A program made the position numbers and the translations under genes. This document shows, piece after piece, positions 25,501-36,200 of a stretch of 64,000 nucleotides of DNA. The notes under the pieces were generated by a model. That model was not told the origin of the DNA, searched no databases, and worked only from the letters and a program-made list of their open reading frames with translations. Origin of the DNA: Halicephalobus mephisto (lineage: Eukaryota > Nematoda > Chromadorea > Rhabditida > Panagrolaimidae); assembly GCA_009193035.1 (NCBI GenBank), contig SWDT01000050.1, positions 124,001 through 188,000 on the forward strand. Direction: 5' to 3'. Position 1 is the first letter of the stretch. Each line of letters begins with the position of its first letter.

Positions 25501-25754
25501 TTCGAAATTTCAAAAGAATTCAACGCGCTATTTCGAAATAGCCTGCTACCCAAAATAGTCATGAGAAATATTCCAAAAAATGCAAATGTAAAAATTAATC
25601 GAAAATTAAAAATGTTCAAAATACTTACACCAACGGATATTGTGTCTTTTCCTGCGATTTTTGGTAAAAAAGTGGATCCATTTTTCTTTTCGATTTCATT
25701 CAGGGGTCTCACGCGGCACACAACCTGGATACAGCACTCGGACGGGCTCGCCAT
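22532..25754 (-). CDS. unc-116: Kinesin-1 heavy chain
   Basis: Plus-end-directed microtubule motor for axonal and vesicle transport, working with kinesin light chains. Coding exons 25629-25754, 24846-25308, 22645-24801 and 22532-22599 join to 937 residues, close to the usual kinesin-1 length. The motor head shows the P-loop [10 protein letters not shown] (residues 85-94), switch I NEHSSRSH, switch [11 protein letters not shown] and the microtubule-binding block [21 protein letters not shown] long coiled-coil stalk has a Gly/Ala/Pro hinge. The tail keeps the autoinhibitory QIAKP motif, split across the last 45-base intron. The start is supported by [20 protein letters not shown]. An acceptor (TTTTTAG) lies 14 bases before the ATG, consistent with trans-splicing or a 5'UTR intron. 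Confidence 0.97.
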
Positions 25755-25859
25755 GTTTACCCGTAGGTCTAAAAATGATAATTTCTGACTAATTAGGATA
25801 CGGTAACCAACCTTCAAGAGTGCTCCCTCAGCTGCCGTGGTAACGACCACAATCGGTTG

Positions 25860-27320
25860 TTTTCTAGCAAACTACCGGATGTTGGAGTTCTGGAAACTGA
25901 AATCAATCAATATTTAACTCAAAAATCACAAAAAAAAATTGATTTTAAAAAAAAATTAAATTTAAAAAATCACGTGAAAGAAAAGTGAATAATTTGGGGA
26001 TAATGTGAATTACGAAATATCTTGGTAAAATTAGTGCCAAAGACCAAATTTAAGTCATGTCCTTCCCGAACAACACAGACAGACGTTGCCTCGTCGTCCA
26101 ACACCCCGAGAGCTGGCAGCAATGCGGCTCTTTCTGCGGTCCAGGCAACCCGAAAAGAGGATTTTTCTCGTTTGTTCAGTGACTGGTCGTTCTGCAGGAC
26201 CGAAGCCAACCCAATAGACAATGCGGTTAGTTCGCAGTCGACAGTCAGTCATTATATAGGATAACGCACGCTGCGCACAAGTATCGGGATAGAAGGGTCC
26301 GCGATCCATGGAGGTGCAGAATGGCCCTCAATTACGACTTCAAAAAAGTAAAATCCCAAAGACAATTGAAATTTTCGTAAAAGTAATGCAAAAAGTAAAA
26401 ATTACAGTTTTTGTAAAATAAAAACAAAGACGCAGAAACCTCGAAATTCCGAACGTCACAAGATCCAAAACGCGAGGCTAATTACCAAACACGGAGAACC
26501 TTTTACGGCGTGATTCATAGGGTGACCTGTTTTGAGAATCCAAAATAACTCGAATTTCGATAAGAAAAATTTTATATAAAACTGAAATCAAAGTGCGGGA
26601 CCGGAAACACCATCGATAACCGTAATTAAACTAAAATCACCCTATCTCGACTTCAAAGTCCAAAACTATACAAAATACAGTCATTAAAACTTTAGAAACA
26701 CACAAAACTAAAAAAACCAAAATTTTTTAATTACGAAATCTCGGCTTTCGAAAAAGCTTCATATATGAGTTTTCCTTTGCTTATTATATACGCTCTATTT
26801 AACAAAGTAAAAAAGACGGATATTTCAGGAAATCTCGATTTTAATTTTATCTGAAATAAGATTTTACGCCAAACGATCTCCATCGACAAAACGTGAAGCG
26901 ACCGAGGATAGCGTAACTGACTGCTAAAATTCGCGGTGGGATCCCAAAGCAGCACTGCGGCTTCTTATGCGATTTTTTTATTTTTTAAATTTTTTTAAAA
27001 TTCTCCCTATTTCCTATATTATTGTTATTTTTCATATTACAACATTATAGAAATAGTAATGTTCGAGTTTTGCCGATTTCGTATCAGATAAGTTTTAATT
27101 TTTATATGAGGATACTTTGTGGTTAAATTTCAGAAATTTTCGAACGTTCTCCGCTTCGAATATCGTCCTAGGATTGAGTAGTTTTGGTTCTTATTTACTT
27201 TTATATGTATGTTTTGTAAAAATAAAATTAAAATTTTGATTTTCGAAGATTTAAAACGGTTTTTTCCGTATCCATATCCGTTTTGATCCTGCGTAGTGGA
27301 GTTTTTTAAATTTCACTTTT
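25860..27320. other. Divergent promoter region between unc-116 and the next gene
   Basis: No exon is supported. Bases 26040-26320 are richer in GC than the flanks and include TATATAGG near 26253, compatible with promoter or 5' untranslated sequence. Reading frames on both strands here (26022-26264 +, 25970-26309 -) overlap each other and resemble no family I know. Confidence 0.4.
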
Positions 27321-27323
27321 TAG

Positions 27324-27806
27324 ATGAAGTTATCAGATGCTGTGTTTAAGAACTTGAATAAGATTCACTGGGATCGTCGTCCATGGCAGATTGGCTATCG
27401 TGGACCTCCTCTTGCTCAGCAGAAAGCGTGAGTCGTTTTGTTTCCCGTATTTCCGTAATTTCCACATTCCAGAACTGGCCGTCCTGACATTCCTATCCAT
27501 CCCAATGTTGTTACTCATTTACGTCATAATTTTGCCCGTGAATATCAGGTGATGCGTTACTTGGCCAATCCTTATTTGGAAAAAACCAAAGAAGAACCGT
27601 TTATTCGTGAATACGGTACTGTCCAGGAGATTGCCGACAAGATTAAAGAAGACCAAAAATCACGTAGAATGCCTGGAGATGTCAAATTCCTCAACGAACA
27701 CGGCGAAGCTTTCAAAGCTTATGCAAATTACGGAAACTTGATGCACAAACACAGGACTGTAGAAGACTCAATGTTCTTAGTAGTTAGGAGACAGCGTTGG
27801 GATTAG
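27324..27806 (+). CDS. Conserved-looking 145-residue protein, unrecognised
   Basis: Two exons, 27324-27427 and 27473-27806, join in phase 2 to 145 residues. I do not recognise the family. The protein is basic and soluble-looking. It begins MKLSDAVFKNLNKIHWDRR, followed by a Pro-rich part (RPDIPIHPN) and helical segments containing AREYQVMRYLANPYLEK, and ends in RRQRWD. No membrane segment is seen. CACTTTTTAG directly precedes the ATG, as expected for a trans-splice acceptor. The stop is only 114 bases before the gatA start, on the same strand, so the two are probably one operon. GatA acts in mitochondrial translation, so a mitochondrial or ribosome-linked role is a reasonable guess, but nothing in the sequence proves it. 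Confidence 0.8.
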
Positions 27807-27920
27807 GTCATTTTTGAATATTTCAAATGAAGTACATCTTTCATTTTTGAATTTTTCTCGATTTTGTTGTCTATTCAATTAATATTTTAAAACTTAGATC
27901 TTTAGTTTTAATTTCCCAGA

Positions 27921-30063
27921 ATGCCGGTGGCAGATGCGGTGAAGAAAGCCATAAATGGAAGGAAGTTCAACTCTCTGATTACGGAAACATTCGATCTGGC
28001 GCTGGAACAGGAATCTGAAGCCGTTTCGAAGAGGATTCAGCCTTTCACATTTGTCGTTAAGGATAACTTTGCGTAAGTAATTTTTATTAATCTTCGAAAA
28101 TCGGATTTTTAGAGTCGAAAACGTAAAAATGACGTGTGCTTCGAAGATGTTAGAAAATTTCAAAGCTCCTTATACTGCCACGATCATCCAGAAATTAATA
28201 AACAAAGGTAATAATTTCTATTTAATTTTTTCCGACACTCATCAGGACTTTCATGTAATTTTTGATCTTGGAGAATATGTAATGGCTTTATACCTTGTAT
28301 ATCCGGACTTCAGAAGTCCCTAGATCTAGGGAGAATATAGTCCTAAAACGCTAATTCCGAAACTGCATAAGATTATGAAATAACTATTGTAAAAAATCAA
28401 GATTTTAGGCCACTTGTTTTTCTTTAAAATTTCTAGAAATTGATGTCAGGACCATTTTGCAAAAATTTGATATATGATTTCTAGAATTTACAATTGATCC
28501 CGAAACTGCATAAGATTAAGAAATAACTATTGTAAAAAATCAAGATTTTAAGCCATTGTTTTCCTAAAAACTTAGAAATTGATGTTGAAATAATTTTATA
28601 AAAAATATGTTTTTGGTTTCTGTAATAATGTGGTTTTAGGTGGTTGTTTGATCGGAAAAAGTAACATGGATGAATTTGCAATGGGATCTGCTAGTTTTCA
28701 CAGTTATTTTGGTCCAGTGAAAAGCTCCCTTAGTGAAGAATGGAATTTAGAGAAAGATTGGAGAGTAGCAGGTGGATCATCAGGAGGATCTGCTGTAGCT
28801 GTTCATTTGGGATTTGCGGATCTTGGTTTGGGATCAGACACAGGAGGTTCAACAAGAAATCCAGCTGCTTTTCATGGAATTTTTGGTTTTAAACCTTCAT
28901 ATGGAACTCTTTCACGTCATGGTTTGGTTCCTTTGGCCAATTCTTTCGATGTTCCTGCTATTTTTACCAGGTCTCCGGATGATTGTATGAGATTCTACAG
29001 TAAGTCTTAAAATTTATAATTACGAAGAAAGTAACTCGTTGAAGATGGGTTAGTTGTGATTTTTAAATATTTAAATACTTTTATATCATTTTTAACCCTA
29101 GAGAGTAGACAGGGGTTACGTGCCTCATATGGCCCTGATTTAAGGAGTTTTACATCTATATAAACAGGAATCCTTAAAAAGTAAATTGCAAACCTACGAG
29201 ATTTCGAAACGATGCGGATTCGAAATTGGCGCGTAGATTACTGTCGTTTCTGACGAATTGCTCAAATTCGTGTTGAGAGAATTTTATTTTTATTTTATAT
29301 TGTGGTGTTTTTAGGTATGATGTGTGGAGTAGATCCGAATGACAGCACTTCCATATCGCCATTACCTCAGGAACCACTAGATCTCAGAAATATCACGATA
29401 GGAATCCCAAAGGAATACGCTCATCCTATGCTTTCTGTGGATACTGTAGCGATGTGGAACAAAGCTGCTCGTTTACTGGAATCTGCGGGTTGTAAGGTTG
29501 TAGATGTGGAACTTCCTCATACGGAGTACTCGATCGTGTGTTACCATATCCTTGCTGAGACGGATATCGCCTCGAATATGGCTAGATTTGATGGGATTTC
29601 GTTTGGTTACCGTAATGAGACTGGGAAATCTTCTTTTCAAGATTCTCTATCAGATTCTAGAACGAATTCTTTGAATGATGTTATTAAAAGAAGAATTTTT
29701 GTGGGAAATTACTACAATATTAGAGAAAACAAAGGGAAATATTTTCAACAAGCAGCGAAACTTAGAAGAAAAATAAAAATGGATTTTGATGAAGTGTTCA
29801 AGAATGTGGATGCTTTACTTACTCCGGTAACGAGTCATTCTGTTCCATTGTATTCTGTAGTTGAAGCGGAAAAATTCAAAAAACGACAAAGATTGGATGA
29901 TTATTTTACTCAACCGGCGAACATGGCTGGTCTTCCGGCAATATCTGTTCCGTTTGGTTACTGTAATGACGGGTTTCCGATAGGATTACAAATTATTTGT
30001 AATTATCTTGAAGATTACAAAACCTTAGATTTAGGTAAAGTACTGTATGAGTTAGGGAAATGA
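27921..30063 (+). CDS. gatA: Mitochondrial glutamyl-tRNA(Gln) amidotransferase subunit A (QRSL1)
   Basis: Catalytic subunit of the GatCAB complex. It releases ammonia from glutamine so that mischarged Glu-tRNA(Gln) becomes Gln-tRNA(Gln) in mitochondria. Exons 27921-28072, 28113-28207, 28640-28999 and 29315-30063 join to 451 residues. The amidase-signature triad is visible: Lys in VVKDNF, the cis-Ser in GGSSGGSA and the nucleophile Ser in [12 protein letters not shown]. Other family blocks are [35 protein letters not shown] and [13 protein letters not shown]. It is shorter than vertebrate QRSL1 (about 530), mainly at the C-terminus. CCCAG precedes the ATG by one base. With the gene 114 bases upstream, this suggests an SL2-type downstream operon gene. 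AATAAA lies at 30093-30098, 30 bases after the stop. Confidence 0.94.
28350..28585 (+). repeat. Direct duplication in gatA intron 2
   Basis: CCGAAACTGCATAAGATTA begins near 28357 and again near 28499. The next 80 bases are nearly the same (TAACTATTGTAAAAAATCAA). Two copies about 141 bases apart. Confidence 0.8.
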
Positions 30064-30179
30064 CGTAGAATTTTGTTGAAACGAAAGCATTCAATAAATA
30101 CGGTCCCAGAACGAAGAGCCTTGGAATCAAGCAGTTGCATTACTGTAGTCAAAAACAGCTGCATGTTGATTGTAATATT

Positions 30180-30660
30180 ATTGTTTTTGTTATTTTCACG
30201 TGTTGTCGATATATGAAATAGTTGTAATATATTTTTATCTTTCATCTGATCCTGGAGAGGAAAATCCTAAATATCAATTATGCATTTTATTAATTTTTTT
30301 TAAATTTATTTTTACGTGTTAATTTTTACTTTTTTGCGTATTGTCGATATATTAAACTATTTTAATATATTCCTATCTTTCACGTGGTCTGAAAACAAAA
30401 AATCCTAAATGTCAATTATGTGTTTTATTAATTTTTTACTTTTTTGTTTTCGTGCATTGATATATCAAACTGTTTTAATATTTCGTCCTTTGCGTGACCC
30501 TAAAACGAAAAACCTTGGATATCAATTAACTGCGTATTATATTAATTTTTACTTTTTTGTTTTCGTGTGTCGTTGATATATCAAACTGTTTTAATATTTC
30601 GTCCTTTGCGTGGTCCTAAAACGAAGAACCTCGAGTATCTATTACGCTACTGTAATAAAA
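30180..30660. repeat. 110-135 bp tandem repeat between gatA and parvin
   Basis: GATATATCAAACTGTTTTAA or close variants occur near 30208, 30343, 30463 and 30573. Each is followed by CTTTCACGTGG-like and CCTAAA-like blocks. Four copies lie between two convergent genes. Confidence 0.75.
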
Positions 30661-30776
30661 AGTAGATATATATCTGTGACGAAATTTTTAGAGATTGTAG
30701 ATATTTATTATTATTGTTGATTAAAGAATCAGATATATTTCTCGACTTCTTATACGTGACAATAAGTAACGTAGGT

Positions 30777-30782
30777 TTATTA
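30777..30782 (-). other. Polyadenylation signal for parvin
   Basis: AATAAA on the minus strand, about 62 bases after the parvin stop codon. Confidence 0.5.
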
Positions 30783-30843
30783 TGATAGGCAGTTTTTTAA
30801 ACGAAATTTGTTATAAAATTTAAGAGGCACGTTAAAGCTGACT

Positions 30844-32052
30844 TCAGGCATGCTTGTATTTGGTGAACATGGCGTGGAGAACACGCAGAGTACTCTTGAG
30901 ATCACCGTTGACGATGTCGTGGGCACGGCTTTTGGGCTTGGGGATACCTGCTTCCTCCATCAGGAAAAACGCAAATTGTACATTTTTAAGTTTTTCGTCG
31001 TTGGAAGCAACTTGAAGATGGAATTTGTACAGAGGAATGAAGTAGCCCTCGAGTAATCCCATCAGGAGAATGAGGAAAACGCCGTCTTGGAACTGAGTTT
31101 CTAAGTCGGTGATTTCGAGATTGATCTTGTTGAGATGTTTGTTGCAGAATGCCACGAGAGAACTTTTGACATGTTGGAGTTTGTCAGGACCGTAGTCGAA
31201 AAGGGTATCGAAGGCATCTCTGTCTCCTTTTTGCCCGAGTTCTGTTTGACGAGTAGTAAGCTGTTCAGTGATGAGGTTTTTTTCGATTTGTTTTCCTCTT
31301 TTGGTGTACGTCATGAGTTGGACATTGACGTTCTGAGGGAACTTGATTGGAGCCCTGTAGTGGATGGCTAGATGAATCAGAAGCTGCATGATAGCAACGA
31401 CGTCTTTCTTGTGGATGGTTTCTGCCGACCACTTGGGAGTTCCGACGTTGGATTGAAGGAGATTTCTGTTCAGAGCGTCGACGATGATTCTCCATTTTTG
31501 TTTTTGGCCTTCTTCACTCTGAGAAACTTCCGGGACTTCTATTTTGATGTCGGCCAACTTTTCGATCAATTTTTGAATAACTTGACCATCGTAGAAATCC
31601 TCTTGGATATTTTTGACGACAATTCTTTCAGAAGCAAGTTCGTCGTTGACCCAATAAAGTAGAAGTTCGACGATTTCTCTCACATGAGGATCTTCTCTTG
31701 ATTCGGGAGTTAGGACACGGATAGTTTGTTCTGAAAATGATGAAAACAGGTAAATTGATATATGAACAATTAAAACGGACCATTTTCGAGGACAGCAAGA
31801 TCGGGTTGCCGGATTCTCAAATGGGAATCTATGGCTTCTTGTCCTTCGCGTTCGATTTTTTCGACTTCTTCTTCTTCTGCTTTTTGTTTTTCTTCAGGAG
31901 GAACACTCGGTTGTTTCTTCTTCCTCGTCAACGTACCTCCAAGTTTATTCAACAATCCTCCTTCTTCCTAAAAATCCCGAAAATTAAAATTTTTTATAAA
32001 ATCAAACCTTAGATTTCTTCGATGATACTGTTCCTGAATCGTATTCCGGCAT
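30844..32052 (-). CDS. pat-6: Parvin (actopaxin), integrin-linked actin-binding protein
   Basis: Links integrin to actin through integrin-linked kinase at muscle attachment sites; the C. elegans orthologue is PAT-6. Exons 32008-32052, 31781-31967 and 30844-31730 join to 372 residues, the same length as human alpha-parvin. The N-terminus is charged and Ser/Lys rich with a helical EEEEVEKIEREGQEA stretch. Two calponin-homology domains follow. The first contains FYDGQVIQKLIEKL and APIKFPQNVNVQ. The second contains DAFDTLFDYGPDKL, NKHLNKINLEITDLETQF, DGVFLILLMGLLEGYF and the end DLKSTLRVLHAMFTKYK. The second intron uses a weak donor (GTCCGT). An acceptor (GTTAG) lies 7 bases before the ATG, as in trans-spliced genes. 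Confidence 0.95.
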
Positions 32053-32469
32053 TTTTACCCTAACTGAAATAAATCGATTAATTTAAAACGTAAAAATAAA
32101 TTTCCAATGAATAATCAACAAAGACGGAGATCGGTGCATCCCATCGAAAGCAATTGTGCGTCCAGTTCGGGAACAAAACTGCCGCCGTTGCACTTGTTTC
32201 AATGGGGAAAGACGGGGGAGGATATGCCGGAAAAAATGGCAAATCGTATTACACTTTATCGGGATCGATTACTCCAGTATTGACGGATTTATGACGATTT
32301 CTAAAACTTCACAACAAAACTAATTTCATTAAAAATTGAAGTTTCAAAACAGTGTTTGAAATTACCATTGACGTTAAAATTGTAAATTTAATTTTAATAA
32401 AAATTATTAATATTTTCTACTTTTCGAAGATAATGTTTGATAAAGTAAAGTAACAAATCTGGAGAATTT

Positions 32470-32830
32470 CAGATATATTTGGTAAGATTGTGGACATTTT
32501 TAAAAATGCCTGGTAACTTTTCAGTTATTTGGTAAAATTCTGGACATTTTTAAAAATGTCTGGTAATTTTTCAGTTATGTCTGGCAAGGTTGTGGACATT
32601 TTTAAAAATGTCTGGTAATTTTTCGCTCATGTCTGGCAAAGTAATGGACGCACCTGGTCATGTTTGGCCAGATAATGGACATATTTAGGGGTTTAATTTT
32701 TTCAGTTATGTTTGGCAAAATTTTGGACATTTTTAGGAATGTTTGATAATGTTTAGCCATGTTTAACCAAGTAATGGACACGCCTAGTCATATCTGGTCA
32801 TGTTTGGGCATGTTTGGCCGAGTAATGGCG
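32470..32830 (+). repeat. About 55-bp tandem repeat upstream of unc-36
   Basis: Units carrying GTGGACATTTTTAAAAATGT and CTGGTAATTTTTCAGTTATG recur five to six times, decaying toward 32830. Confidence 0.85.
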
Positions 32831-33260
32831 TTTTTTATCTTTTGTCACGGACTGCCAAAGGAACAAAGCATGGTAGCAAAAGCGGGACTAGCTTTTTCGG
32901 CAAGCAGTTGACGCAGTGACTATAATCAATAGACGAAAGGGGGATTTTGCCAGCGGCAGTCTTGCAATAGCAGTAGTGAAAAATTTCTTTTGCCAGAAAA
33001 GCTTTTTTCATGTTTCTATTTCGCGAATGGCAAAATACATTATATACCTTGATATTTTAAATTTTTCTTTATATTGTAAAATTTTTTAAACTAGATATAG
33101 GATTTACGTGATAGAGTGAAGAAGTACTTTAAGTTTCAAACTTTTTTTAACTTTCAGCCACTCCAGCGCCGCCACTTGACTTCCGCCGTCGCACGACTGC
33201 TCCCCGGAGTGGAGTCAAGACAGAAGTTCAAAACGGCTGCAGCTGGTATCAGTGAAAAAT

Positions 33261-36200
33261 ATGGATGAAGACGACGATCCACGTCCAAAGCTCCCAAGTT
33301 CATCCTATAAGCCTAGACGGGTTACATGTTTTTTTCATTTGATCTTTATCCTGTGTTTATTCGTTTTTACGGGTCTTGTCAATGGCCAACCGGTGACGAT
33401 TAACAGGTAATTCTAACTTTTCATTAAAAAGAAACTTAAATTTTTTACTTTTCATTAAAAAGAAACTTAAATTTTTAACTTTTTATTAAAAATAAACAAA
33501 TTTTTAACTTTTTATAAAAAAGAAACTTAAATTGTTAACTTTTCATTAAAAAGAAACTTTTATTTTTTTTAAAAAGAAACTTAAATTTTTAACTTTTTAT
33601 TAAAAATTAATATCATTTTTTGGTTTTGTTTAAAAAATAAATGTTAATTTTTGACTTTTTATTAAAATTAAATGTTAATTTTCAGTGTATCAAAAACTGG
33701 AGACGAGCTTTCTCGTCACTTGACTACTGTCTTTAAAGATGCTACGAAATGGAACGATATCATCCGGGTTGGTCATTTTTATATATTTTAATTTTCTTAT
33801 ATTCATATATTGATATTTTTGGAAATTCTTATCTATTAATATTAGTTTTCATATGTCTGTGTGTATATTTCCAAAGATTTTATATTTTAATATATATTTC
33901 CAAAGATTTTATATATTAATACATATATTTTTGAACATTTTATATATTAATACATATATTTCCAAAGATTTTATATATTAATACATATATTTTCGAACAT
34001 TTTATATATTAATACATATATTTCCAAAGATTTTATATATTAATACATATATTTTCGAACATTTCATATATCCATTCATATTTTTGAACATTTCATATAT
34101 TAATATATGTTTTTAAAAACCTTATATGTTCATGGTATTTTCGAACATTTTATATGTTCATAATATTTTTAAAGACTATATATTTATGTATATTTTTGTT
34201 GATTTATTGTAAATTTCCTTACTTTTTTGAATTTTTCTTTAATTTAGGTATATGAGAACATGGCTGATCCAGAAGTATTCAATGCTCGGAAAGATCTGGA
34301 ATCTATCACTAAGGAAATTGAAAAATATCTCAGAGATCGGGCAAAAATGGCCTGGGATGCGAAAGTATCTCTAGAATCTAGAGATCTCGGAAATTACTCA
34401 AGTGTAGAGCTTAATGATCCACAATCGAAAAATTTTGTTCGTTATATAAATGCCAAAACTGGTCATGATGGAACATTTGTCTATACTGATGGTCATTTTG
34501 GAACGACGACGTTTGTAAATGAAACAAGAACGTTGAATTTTCGACCGAATGTGAATTTTTACAGAATTCCGACGAGTTCAGAAGCGTCTGCGGTTCATGT
34601 TCCGACTCCGGTCTACAACAGAAACCCGGCCTTGTTGGAGAGGATTCAATGGTCGGATATAGATCAACTTTACAGAAGAAACAGAGAAAAAATCAAAGAT
34701 TTATCATTCCAAAAATTCTGTTCTGATTCTGGATTCATGAGGTACTTTCCAGCGGCTCCATGGATTTACGACAATCCCCAGACCCAACTGGACATGTTCG
34801 ACTGCAGGAACTCCGAATGGTTCATAGACGCGGCCACCATGTCGAAAAACGTCATAATTATGTTGGACATGTCTGGTTCGATGCTCGGACAGAGATTCGA
34901 AATTGCGAAACAAACAATAGAAGCGATTCTGGAGACGCTTTCGGATAACGACTTTTTCAACATCATGCCGTTTTCGAAAACACCTCAATTGCTGGATGAC
35001 TGTTCTGAAGAAGGATTAGTTCAAGCAACAATGAGAAACAAAAAACTTCTAAGAGCAAAATTGACGAATGTGACTTCAGAAGGCAAAGCGGATTACGAGA
35101 AAGCCTTGCCTAAGGCCTTCACAACTCTCTTGAATGTATGTTTAAATTTCGAAATTTTTTCGCTTTGCTTAATTATCACAAAAAATTTAAAAAAAATTAA
35201 TTATAAATTGTCGCTTATTGCTTTTTAAAAATTAATGCTAATTGTAACGTCACGCTTAATTGCTTTTATTTTTTATCTTAGCTTCCTGATCCAGTTGTAT
35301 GGAAGACGAAAGAGGAGTTAGCCAAGGATCAAGAAGAAAACACGATCGATCCGAATCTTCATTACATCGAACTTGAAGACAGCATCATGGTTCTGACGAC
35401 GAAGCATCTGAAGGCCGTAAGTGTAGACCAGAACTGTCGATTTCGAAATAATTCGATCTTGAAAACCGACTTTCGAAATATCTTCAGAAATCGAAGGATC
35501 GAAATTGTTCGATTTTTGACCGATTTCGAAATAACTCCAATTCGAAGACCGAATTTCGAAATAATTCAACATCGAAAATCAAAGAATTTAAATTTTTAAA
35601 CTTTCAAAAGTTGAATTATTTGTATTTTCGATTGATTTCGAAGTAATTTACGTTCGAAAATCAAGGGATCGAAATTGTTCGATTTCGAAATAATTCAACA
35701 TCGAAAATCAAAGAATTTAAATTTTTAAACTTTCAAAAGTTGAATTATTTGTATTTTCGATTGATTTCTAACTGATTCTGATTCGAAAATGGAGATATTC
35801 GAACCAGATTAATTCGATTTTCAAACTCGAATTGTTTCGAAATCGACAGTTCTGGGCGTCCCTAACGTTGCAGTGTTGTTTCCTTCACCCTTCTGCTTTA
35901 CTGCTTTGACTTACCTTTTTCTTTTTTTATTTTTTTCATATATCGACTTTTAATTTTTATATATCAATTTTCTATTTAGATAAAAAATGGAAGCAGAATG
36001 ACACAAACTCAGATGGGTTGTAATGACGTCATAATTTTGATCACCGACGGAGCTCCTGGATATTTTAAAGAAATTTTTGAAATTTATAATCCTAGTAGAA
36101 AGGTAATTAATTTTGTGTTATTGAGATTAAGAAGATTTTTTAGATTCGATTTTTTTCTTTTCTAATAGGGGAAGAAGCAATCGACTTTGACCAAGTGAAA

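Noticed and set aside
26022..26309. Overlapping frames on both strands upstream of unc-116
   Set aside because: They overlap each other in a GC-richer block and resemble nothing known; promoter or 5' untranslated sequence is more likely.
30850..31662. Several plus-strand frames over parvin
   Set aside because: Antisense shadows of a clearly recognised conserved protein.
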